Positions 1 through 5,761 of a DNA stretch of 6,019 nt are shown here, one piece after another. Origin of the DNA: Saprospiraceae bacterium (GTDB lineage Bacteria > Bacteroidota > Bacteroidia > Chitinophagales > Saprospiraceae); assembly GCA_016717105.1 (NCBI GenBank), contig JADKGF010000049.1, positions 1 to 6,019 of the forward strand, in the 5' to 3' direction. Within the stretch, counting starts at the first letter, position 1. The number at the start of each line of letters is the position of its first letter. The position numbers and the translations under genes were made by a program. A model generated the notes under the pieces. It worked only from the letters and a program-made list of their open reading frames with translations, was not told the DNA's origin and ran no database searches.

Positions 1-1094
1 TGACTGGGTCATCCATCTTAGAGACAGGAAATAGTGCGATAAAATGGGAGACAAGTACGCAATCAAACCTAGGATTGGACCTTGGTCTTTGGCAAGATAA
101 ATTGACATTTACAACAGATATTTTCAGAAAAGTGTCTGAAGATGTTTTGGTCAGAGTGCCAATACCACAGTCAGGTGGATCTACTAGAGCTCCTTACATC
201 AATGCAGCTTCTGTCGAAAATAAAGGTATCGAATTTGCTTTATCGTACCGATCTACTGGTAAAGATTTCAACTATTACATAAGTCCGAATGTCTCTATCG
301 TAAGAAACAAAGTTTTGTCTATTGCAGGCAGCGAACCCATTTTGGGCGGATTTGGCTTATCTGATGGTCCACTGACTAAAACAGAGCCTGGCAGACCAAT
401 TGGTTCATTTTTCCTTTGGGAAATGGATGGCATATTCCAATCCATGGAGGAAATAGAATCAAGTCCGTACCAAACCAAGGATACTAGACCAGGAGATGTG
501 AAGTTTGTGGATATCAATGGCGACAATATCATTGACGATAAAGACAGAAGCCACGCTGGAAATCCTTTCCCTGAGTTTACTTACGGTATGCAATTGGGTG
601 TCAATTACAAAAACTTTGATCTCTCTGCCATGCTTCAAGGTGTTCAAGGCAATGATGTGTATTTCTTGTATGGCAATTTTGCCTACGAAACCCAAAGTCG
701 TGGTTTCAATTCTTATGCAGACATTCTGAACAGATGGACACCGACAAATACAGACACCAATATTCCTAAAGTAAGTCTCGATGACCGAAATGGAAATAGA
801 CGCGCATCCACAAGATTTTTGTACGATGGATCTTATATGAGAATACGAAATATTTCCCTTGGGTACAACCTTAAAAGTGTATTAAAATGGGATCAAATTT
901 CCGCCATGAGGGTATATTTTACCGTACAGAATGCTTTTACATTTACAAAATATCCGGGCCTCGATCCTGAAATCCAAGCCAATGCCAATGATACACGTGG
1001 TTTGGGGCTTTCATCAGATTTGGCTGTAGGTATAGACTGGGGAACAGTGCCGGCACCTAGAACGTATGTAGCTGGTATTAAAATAGATTTTTAA
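1..1094 (+). CDS. SusC/RagA-like TonB-dependent outer-membrane transporter, C-terminal part (5' end outside window)
   Basis: This is the C-terminal 363 residues of a SusC-type transporter, which imports oligosaccharides or other large nutrients through an outer-membrane beta-barrel using TonB-derived energy. The reading frame is open to the left edge; the first whole codon is at 3 and there is no real start here. The TTG at 75 is internal, because the upstream codons already read as family sequence (ETGNSAIKWETSTQSNLGLD, then DLGLWQDKLTFTTDIFRK). The family hallmark is at 492-600: PGDVKFVDINGD, then IIDDKDR and GNPFPEFTYG. It includes a D-x-N-x-D-x-x-x-D loop (510-545) resembling a calcium-binding turn. 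Alternating barrel-strand sequence continues to the end, which closes on GIKIDF with the terminal aromatic residue usual for outer-membrane barrels. The plug, TonB box and carboxypeptidase-like N-terminal domain lie upstream of the window. The SusD partner follows after 82 bases, the standard SusC-SusD order. The substrate is unknown. The frame has no lesions. Confidence 0.96.
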   Translation, partial: TGSSILETGNSAIKWETSTQSNLGLDLGLWQDKLTFTTDIFRKVSEDVLVRVPIPQSGGSTRAPYINAASVENKGIEFALSYRSTGKDFNYYISPNVSIVRNKVLSIAGSEPILGGFGLSDGPLTKTEPGRPIGSFFLWEMDGIFQSMEEIESSPYQTKDTRPGDVKFVDINGDNIIDDKDRSHAGNPFPEFTYGMQLGVNYKNFDLSAMLQGVQGNDVYFLYGNFAYETQSRGFNSYADILNRWTPTNTDTNIPKVSLDDRNGNRRASTRFLYDGSYMRIRNISLGYNLKSVLKWDQISAMRVYFTVQNAFTFTKYPGLDPEIQANANDTRGLGLSSDLAVGIDWGTVPAPRTYVAGIKIDF

Positions 1095-1109
1095 AAGTGC
1101 CATTTGTAG

Positions 1110-1129
1110 TCCTTTTTTTAAAAGAAGGA
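1110..1129 (+). other. weak T/A-rich inverted repeat in the susC-susD spacer
   Basis: A near-perfect inverted repeat, TCCTT(T5)/(A4)GAAGGA, lies 15 bases after the susC stop. One position pairs only as G-U, and the central A-T pairs must open to form a loop. It is not followed by a T run, so it does not look like an intrinsic terminator. It could be an RNA-processing or stability element that sets the transporter to lipoprotein ratio, but the stem is weak and may be chance in AT-rich DNA. Confidence 0.3.
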
Positions 1130-1158
1130 TTTATGATGGGTAAAAAATAAAATTGGTC

Positions 1159-1171
1159 AATCACTAAATCA
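1159..1171 (+). promoter_or_regulatory. start-proximal motif AATCACTAAATCA before the susD-like gene
   Basis: AATCACTAAATCA ends five bases before the ATG at 1177. The same 13-mer with one C/T difference (AATCATTAAATCA, 5743-5755) ends six bases before the ATG of the downstream LamG gene. There is no strong Shine-Dalgarno sequence before 1177. Bacteroidota often start translation from A-rich leaders with weak or no Shine-Dalgarno, so the motif may be part of a translation-initiation leader. That role is inferred from position and repetition only. Confidence 0.35.
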
Positions 1172-1176
1172 TTAGT

Positions 1177-1492
1177 ATGCAATCCACATTAAAAATAGCT
1201 TTTTTTCATCTCATTGTTACCATTCATGTCGTGTGAGGGTATCCTTGACAAAGATCCGATAGCTATCCTCGATGCAGGATCTTATTTCCAAACAGAAGCT
1301 GATGCTGTTCAAGCGATAAATGCCGCTTACAATCCGCTTTTGTTTAATAATGCCAATAATAATTTTTATTGGGCGATGGCTGTCATTACAGGTGATGAGG
1401 CAATTCCAGGTGGTGACGGATCGCGACCAGGTATCGTAGAGATGGAAACATTTACCTATACACCGCGTACACAGGAACTTAATGATTTTTGA
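1177..1492 (+). CDS. SusD/RagB-like lipoprotein, part 1 of 2 (N-terminus with lipoprotein signal; gene spans 1177-2607 and is frameshifted)
   Basis: This is the N-terminal fifth of a SusD-like surface lipoprotein, which caps the SusC pore and binds the glycan. The ATG at 1177 opens a frame that stops at 1234-1236 after 19 codons. The SusD sequence instead continues from about 1202 in the +1-shifted frame up to TGA 1490-1492. Removing one T from the T7 run at 1200-1206 joins them into a lipoprotein leader, MQSTLKIAFFISLLPFMSC, with the lipid-bearing Cys19 at 1232-1234; the lipobox is loose (Phe at -3, Met at -2). CEGILDKDP follows, as is usual for SusD. Next come TEADAVQAINAAYNPL, a typical first helix, and NDF at the second frameshift. 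No ATG could start the second frame before Met17 of the leader, and a TAG at 1196 blocks it upstream, so the TTG at 1214 is not a genuine start. The two shifts cancel, giving 476 residues in total, slightly short for the family. Confidence 0.88.
1200..1206 (+). other. frameshift 1: T7 run inside the susD signal-peptide coding region
   Basis: Seven consecutive T bases follow AAAATAGC. With six T bases the ATG at 1177 reads through a hydrophobic lipoprotein leader into the SusD frame. With the seven present, translation ends at 1234-1236. The extra base could be a sequencing or assembly homopolymer error, a true mutation, or a slippage-prone phase-variation tract. The sequence alone cannot decide. 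Confidence 0.85.
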
Positions 1493-1494
1493 AG
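1485..1494 (+). other. frameshift 2: missing G after T5 in the susD-like gene
   Basis: The sequence reads GATTTTTGAAG, giving Asp-Phe-stop. One added G (TTTTTGGAAG) gives NDFWKLQYKGITQSN, the Trp-containing segment usual before the SusD helix that carries N-x-V-L-D. The frame after the site is the original frame of the ATG at 1177, so this single-base loss compensates the extra T at 1200-1206. Confidence 0.85.
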
Positions 1495-2607
1495 CTCCAA
1501 TATAAAGGCATCACACAATCCAATTTGGTGCTGGACCATATAGATAATATAGAAATGGACGCTACTGTCCGAGATCGTATAAAAGGGGAAGCTCTTTTTC
1601 TTCGCGCTTATTTTTATTTTCAGCTGATACAAGTATTTGGTGATGTGCCTTTATATCTTAAAGTCACAGCACCAGATCAGCTGAAGATACCTCGCACTGC
1701 AAAAAGTCAGATATATCAACAAATTTTGACAGATTGCGATGCGGCGGCTTTGCTTCTTCCAGTTACTCAATCAGCAGCCAATATAGGTAGAGCGACCAAA
1801 GGTGCTGCCCTCGCTTTGGCAGCAAAAACAAGCCTTTACAGTAAAGATTATACCAAAACACTGACTTATATCCAGCAAATAAAAAGTTTAGGCGTTTATG
1901 CTTTAGTGGCTGATTACAACAGTCTTTTCCAAAAAGCGACACAAAATAATAGTGAGTCCGTTTGGGAAATCCAACATACAAATCTAGAACTCGGAGTTGG
2001 TAATTTTCTCAATCAGTGGTGGGCTTCCAAGAAATTTTTGGGGTATGGTTTTGCAGAGACTACACCTGAATTTGTACAGTCTTTTGAAGCCAATGATCCA
2101 CGACTCAAATTTACAGTAGCCAGAAATAACGAACCATATTTCGGATTGATTTATAAAAATTCGTTTTCATCTACCTTTGTCAGCCCACGCAAGTTTATCC
2201 AATCTGATGCCGAATTATCACAAAAAGCGGATGGCGATATCAACTATCCTGCCATTCGATATGCCGAGGTATTACTTTGGGAAGCAGAAGCACTGGTAGA
2301 ATTAGGAAGAACGCAGGAGGCACTTGTTCCATTAGAAGCGGTGCGCGCAAGAGCAAGAGCGCAGGCTACAGGTACGAATGTGCTACCTGAAATTACATCT
2401 ACCGACCAAAATACTGTTCGTGATGCCATACGTAAAGAAAGAAAAGTAGAGCTTGGTTATGAATTGCATCGATTTTTTGATTTAGTGCGATGGGGCATTG
2501 CGGACGATTTGTTGCCAGGATTTCAAGTTGGTAAACATGAGGTATTTCCATTGCCGCAGACGGAGATAGATCTTAATCCATTTTTGAGCCAAAATAACGG
2601 TTATTGA
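1489..2607 (+). CDS. SusD/RagB-like lipoprotein, part 2 of 2 (glycan-binding body; gene spans 1177-2607)
   Basis: This carries residues 106 to 476 of the reconstructed SusD-like protein. Family signatures in order are QYKGITQSNLVLDHI (about 108-122), GEALFLRAYFYFQL and VFGDVPL (about 137-159), a TPR-like helical segment with RATKGAALALAAKTSLY, IRYAEVLLWEAEALVELG (about 361-378), the helix KERKVELGYELHRFFDLVRWG (about 421-441, written here only as its start to VELGYE and its end FFDLVRWG as the key parts), and the closing PLPQTEIDLNPFLSQNNGY. SusD/RagB proteins sit on the outer surface, lipid-anchored, and close over the SusC barrel to pass glycans inward. The TTG at 1489 that opens this frame is not a real start; the protein begins at 1177. 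Apart from the joining frameshift the body is undamaged, with no internal stop. Its stop TGA at 2605-2607 overlaps the next start ATG at 2607-2609. Confidence 0.95.
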   Translation: MKLQYKGITQSNLVLDHIDNIEMDATVRDRIKGEALFLRAYFYFQLIQVFGDVPLYLKVTAPDQLKIPRTAKSQIYQQILTDCDAAALLLPVTQSAANIGRATKGAALALAAKTSLYSKDYTKTLTYIQQIKSLGVYALVADYNSLFQKATQNNSESVWEIQHTNLELGVGNFLNQWWASKKFLGYGFAETTPEFVQSFEANDPRLKFTVARNNEPYFGLIYKNSFSSTFVSPRKFIQSDAELSQKADGDINYPAIRYAEVLLWEAEALVELGRTQEALVPLEAVRARARAQATGTNVLPEITSTDQNTVRDAIRKERKVELGYELHRFFDLVRWGIADDLLPGFQVGKHEVFPLPQTEIDLNPFLSQNNGY

Positions 2608-2609
2608 TG
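2605..2609 (+). promoter_or_regulatory. TGATG stop/start overlap joining the susD-like gene to the large secreted-protein gene
   Basis: The susD-like stop TGA (2605-2607) shares its A with the ATG (2607-2609) of the next gene. A one-base overlap of this kind normally means translational coupling within one mRNA, so the secreted protein would be made together with its SusC/SusD pair. Because a signal peptide follows immediately, this ATG is preferred over the in-frame TTG at 2604. Confidence 0.75.
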
Positions 2610-3500
2610 CATCGAATTCATAGATATTTCCTGCTTTTAGTTTGTCTTTTACTGGCAAGATTTCTTGGTGCACAGTCAGGTCAAATAGCGGTTCCAAGGG
2701 TAGATCTTATGCCTGATCAACCATCGCCATTCAGCATGAGAGATTGGAAAAATGTAGCTATCCAATATGATTCTTTTATTTACGACAAAAATAAAACTGG
2801 ACAATATCTTCCATTGGTAAATTATAACAATAATGGAATAAATTATCCAACCCAAAAGCAAATTCGCCTTCATACCTACGTAGGCACGAATTCTCCCAAC
2901 AACTCAGAAGGTATCAACGTCCTCCAATCATTAGTGGGCGCTGCTTTGGTTGGTCAAGATATCAGAACGGTATATGGACAGGATCGATTGGTCATGGCAC
3001 AGGACTTTTTCAATAAAAAAAATGGGGAGAACATCTATCTCAATAATGCTAGTGCAGGAAGTGGTGGAGACTGGTGGTATGATGTGATGCCCAATGTGTA
3101 CTTTTATCAGTTGTACGATCTATATCCCGAATTTAATGCGGAAGCTGATTTTCAATTTAACACCATAGCGGAAAAGTTTTTGACAGCAACACAAAAAATG
3201 GGTGGAAATGCCACACCGTGGACGTCTGCATCGATGAATTATCGTGCTTGGAATTTTAAAACCATGGAAGGTAATGCCAGTGGCGTGAAAGAACCTGAAA
3301 CAGCGGGAACTTTCGGATGGTTACTATATCATGCCTATAAAAAGACAGGAAACAAATCCTACTTGCAAAGTGCTGAATGGTCGATGGAATATCTCAATTC
3401 ATTGACTTCAAATCCATCTTACGAACTTCAATTGCCATATGGTACGTACATCGCAGCCAAAATGAATGCAGAAGTCGGAACTGATTACGATATCAAATAA
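2607..3500 (+). CDS. large secreted T9SS multidomain protein, part 1 of 2 (signal peptide and first half of a helix-rich core; gene spans 2607-5715)
   Basis: This is the first 296 residues of a protein that reconstructs to 1035. A Sec signal peptide is clear: MHRIHRYF, the hydrophobic LLLVCLLLARFL, then GAQ, with likely cleavage after Ala22 leaving an N-terminal Gln as is common in Bacteroidota. The mature part is rich in Trp and Tyr: GGDWWYDVMPNVYFYQLYD (about 152-171), ASMNYRAWNF (208-217), and EPETAGTFGWLLYHAYKKTG (229-248), followed by SAEWSMEYLNSL and LPYGTYIAAKMNAEVGTDYD. Repeating amphipathic helices with surface aromatics resemble the alpha/alpha-toroid fold of many glycoside hydrolases and polysaccharide lyases, but I do not recognise the family and cannot name catalytic residues. 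The frame ends at TAA 3498-3500 in mid-domain; a one-base shift rejoins it to the next segment. Translation is probably coupled to the susD-like gene through TGATG. Confidence 0.85.
   Translation: MHRIHRYFLLLVCLLLARFLGAQSGQIAVPRVDLMPDQPSPFSMRDWKNVAIQYDSFIYDKNKTGQYLPLVNYNNNGINYPTQKQIRLHTYVGTNSPNNSEGINVLQSLVGAALVGQDIRTVYGQDRLVMAQDFFNKKNGENIYLNNASAGSGGDWWYDVMPNVYFYQLYDLYPEFNAEADFQFNTIAEKFLTATQKMGGNATPWTSASMNYRAWNFKTMEGNASGVKEPETAGTFGWLLYHAYKKTGNKSYLQSAEWSMEYLNSLTSNPSYELQLPYGTYIAAKMNAEVGTDYDIK
3495..3500 (+). other. frameshift 3: one extra base in the large secreted-protein gene
   Basis: The first frame reads GTDYDIK then stop (TAA 3498-3500). Dropping one A of AAA 3495-3497 gives GTDYDINKMVNWCFD; dropping T3498 gives GTDYDIKKMVNWCFD. 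Either restores one continuous helix into the downstream frame, which has no signal peptide or believable start of its own. Possible causes are a homopolymer read error or a genuine inactivating mutation. Confidence 0.85.
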
Positions 3501-5715
3501 AATGGTCAACTGGTGTTTTGATCGAGGCCCGTTGCGTGGATGGGGCACTATCGTAGGTAAATGGGGAAGTTTTGATGTGTCAGGACTTGTCGGTGAGGCC
3601 AATGATGGTGGCAATGATTACGCTTTTTTGATGAATGGCATGCAGCAAGCAGCCGCTTTGGTGCCTATGGTTAGATACGACAAAAGATTTGCCAAAGCCA
3701 TTGGAAAATGGATGTTGAATCTTAGCAACGCATCTAGATTATTGTATCCTGGATATTTACCAGCAACGTTGCAAGATGGCGCTGCATGGTCACAAACCAA
3801 TGATTCTAAAGCCGTGATATCGCATGAAGCCATGAAGCAAAAAGTAGGCAATCTTTCACCTTTTGCAACTGGTGATGCTGTCGGTGGTGGATGGGCTGCA
3901 ACCAATCTCGCGATCTACGGTAGCTCTGCGGTTGGTTTTCTCGGTGCTTTGATAGAAAAAACCAGTGACCCAAAAATTTTACAGCTTGATTTGAATGCTA
4001 CAGATTTTTATAGTGATACAGCTTATCCAAGTTATTTATACTATAATCCTTATGACATACCCAAAACCATAACACTCAATTCAGGCGAAGGAGTACATGA
4101 TATTTATGAGTCCATCACTGAATCTTTCATCCACCAAGATGTATCTGGAAACGTCACAATATCCATTCCAGCCAAACAAGCCATACTTGTGGTTGTAACA
4201 CCTGCAAATGGAATAGTCACCTACGATAAAAATAAAATGCTGGTCAATAATGTGATTGTCGATTATAACCAAAGTAAAAATTCCTTTACGTATGGACCAA
4301 GGATAAAAGCTTTGGAACCAATTACTTACATCATCGAAAAAGGTACAAAGACCACTATATTTTGTACGGCTGAAGATAAGGATTCGGATGTTTTGAATTA
4401 CACTTGGTATTCGGACCACGGCATCATTACTGGCAACAGTGATGAAGTAGAACTAACAGCACCACAAAATATTGGACAAACCGAAGTAAAAGTTATTGTT
4501 TCTGATCCTGAGGGAAATTCGGATAGTTTGTCTATAATGTTGGATATTGTAAATGTAATAAATAGAGCGCCAATTATCCATAGCCTTTCGGCCAATACAA
4601 ATGTAGTGTCTTCTGATGCAAGCCTTCAAGTGGTATGTGATGCTTCTGATCCAAATGGTGATGCGATTACTTACACATGGACGGCTGCCCAAGGCCTTAT
4701 CTCTGGTCAAGGAGCACAAGTGCAATGGACAGCACCACAAAGTGAAGGAGTATATGAAATCAAAGTTCGAGTTGCTGATAATCAAGGCCTCAGCGTAGAA
4801 AAAACCATCTCCATTTTGGTTAAAAATTTTGATGGAAATGGAGATCTTATTGCTTGGTATCCATTCTCTGGCAATACACAAGACTTAAGTGGCAATAATC
4901 ATCATGGTACGAATAAAGGTGGACTTTTGACCACAGATTTTAATGGCAATGCCAATAATGCCTACTATTTTAATGGTGGAAGCCAACATATCGAAGTCAC
5001 AAGTACGACCAAATTAAACACCACAGAAGCGATATCTGTCAGCCTTTGGTGTAAGCCAGCATTTGGCGAAGAAAAAGAAATATTTTTATTATCTCATGGC
5101 AGCTGGCAGAATAGGTGGAAACTATCTATCACGCCTACCCGAAATGTAAGATGGACTGTCAATACAAGCACTAGAATAGTCGATTTAGATGTTACAAGGC
5201 CATTAATTTCAGATAGTGCGTATCATATTGTCGCAAGTTATGATGGTAAAAATATGCTGATATACGTGAATGGCAAACTCGAATCTTTTACAAATCAAAC
5301 GGGAGCCATCAAGACAACAAGCCTTCCTATGTTGATTGGTCAAATGTTGCCCACCGATGCCCAATACAATTTTAAAGGTGTCATCGATGACGTCCGCATT
5401 TATAATTTTGCTTTAAGTCCGAATGTAGTGGCTACTTTATATAATCAAGGTGTATCGGATCTGGCAGACACACAGCATTGGGACGATATTCAAATCTTAC
5501 CAAATCCTGCGAATCAGTTTTTGACCATAAAAAGTACGGAATTTAACCAATTTTCAGAGATCGTAATTGCCGACCTTTCAGGAAAAAATATTCAATCATT
5601 GTATAATTGGAACATAGAAAATCCATTGGACGTAAGTCAACTAAAATCGGGTATATATTTTCTGACAATAAGGCAAGGTAGTTATTCAAAAAGTATTCAG
5701 TTTTTAAAAATATAA
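3496..5715 (+). CDS. large secreted T9SS multidomain protein, part 2 of 2 (rest of core, two Ig/PKD-like repeats, LamG domain, T9SS sorting domain)
   Basis: Residue numbers refer to the reconstructed 1035-residue protein. The helix-rich core continues to about 465, with a dense block WCFDRGPLRGWGT (302-314), then GEANDGGNDYAF (329-340) and KAIGKWMLNLSNASRLLYPG. A beta-rich region follows (about 466-556; SYLYYNPYDIPKTITL, IPAKQAILVVVTP), like the sandwich that often caps toroid enzymes. Two Ig/PKD-like repeats follow, about 563-650 and 652-738, each with D-x-D/N-x-D followed by YTW and TAPQ. A LamG/concanavalin-like domain spans about 744-943 (LIAWYPFSGNTQDLSGNNHH, AYYFNG, ISVSLWCKP, GVIDDVRIYNFALS). 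The last 77 residues are a type A T9SS sorting domain (ILPNPANQF, LKSGIYFLTI, final KSIQFLKI), which directs export and surface attachment. The ATGs at 3466 and 3502 are internal. A carbohydrate-active role is inferred from domains and neighbours; no substrate or catalytic residues can be assigned. Confidence 0.93.
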   Translation, partial: NKMVNWCFDRGPLRGWGTIVGKWGSFDVSGLVGEANDGGNDYAFLMNGMQQAAALVPMVRYDKRFAKAIGKWMLNLSNASRLLYPGYLPATLQDGAAWSQTNDSKAVISHEAMKQKVGNLSPFATGDAVGGGWAATNLAIYGSSAVGFLGALIEKTSDPKILQLDLNATDFYSDTAYPSYLYYNPYDIPKTITLNSGEGVHDIYESITESFIHQDVSGNVTISIPAKQAILVVVTPANGIVTYDKNKMLVNNVIVDYNQSKNSFTYGPRIKALEPITYIIEKGTKTTIFCTAEDKDSDVLNYTWYSDHGIITGNSDEVELTAPQNIGQTEVKVIVSDPEGNSDSLSIMLDIVNVINRAPIIHSLSANTNVVSSDASLQVVCDASDPNGDAITYTWTAAQGLISGQGAQVQWTAPQSEGVYEIKVRVADNQGLSVEKTISILVKNFDGNGDLIAWYPFSGNTQDLSGNNHHGTNKGGLLTTDFNGNANNAYYFNGGSQHIEVTSTTKLNTTEAISVSLWCKPAFGEEKEIFLLSHGSWQNRWKLSITPTRNVRWTVNTSTRIVDLDVTRPLISDSAYHIVASYDGKNMLIYVNGKLESFTNQTGAIKTTSLPMLIGQMLPTDAQYNFKGVIDDVRIYNFALSPNVVATLYNQGVSDLADTQHWDDIQILPNPANQFLTIKSTEFNQFSEIVIADLSGKNIQSLYNWNIENPLDVSQLKSGIYFLTIRQGSYSKSIQFLKI

Positions 5716-5742
5716 GTAGTTAACAATTTAGTCAATTTTTTT

Positions 5743-5755
5743 AATCATTAAATCA
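5743..5755 (+). promoter_or_regulatory. start-proximal motif AATCATTAAATCA before the second LamG gene
   Basis: AATCATTAAATCA ends six bases before the ATG at 5762 and matches 12 of 13 bases of the motif at 1159-1171 before the susD-like gene. The bases after it, CAGGAT, contain a weak Shine-Dalgarno-like AGGA that is very close to the ATG. No Bacteroidota-type promoter (TTTG about 20 bases before TAnnTTTG) is visible in the 46-base spacer, so this gene is probably read through from upstream. Confidence 0.35.
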
Positions 5756-5761
5756 CAGGAT

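Noticed and set aside
1133..1150. Five-codon mini-ORF (MMGKK) behind an AAGAAGGA Shine-Dalgarno-like stretch in the susC-susD spacer, as a leader peptide
   Set aside because: Such a short frame is expected by chance in AT-rich DNA, and it has no regulatory codons or attenuator structure to go with it.
1200..1206. Programmed transcriptional slippage at T7 producing the correct frame
   Set aside because: The run is shorter than usual slippage tracts, and a second uncorrected shift at about 1491 would still truncate the protein.
1214..1216. TTG as a true start of a short separate gene 1214-1492
   Set aside because: It lies inside the lipoprotein leader, and the product is plainly the SusD N-terminus; the real start is the ATG at 1177 after a one-base correction.
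3466..3504. ATG at 3466 or 3502 as the start of an independent T9SS protein
   Set aside because: No signal peptide follows either one, although T9SS cargo must first be exported by Sec, and the sequence continues the upstream domain.
4081..4881. Minus-strand open frames of 112 and 142 codons opposite the Ig-like repeats
   Set aside because: They are antisense shadows of a well-supported gene; their translations show no domains and no sensible start context.
5716..5742. T7 run at 5736-5742 after the large gene as an intrinsic terminator
   Set aside because: No GC-containing stem precedes it; only a short GTTAAC palindrome is present, so termination is not supported.
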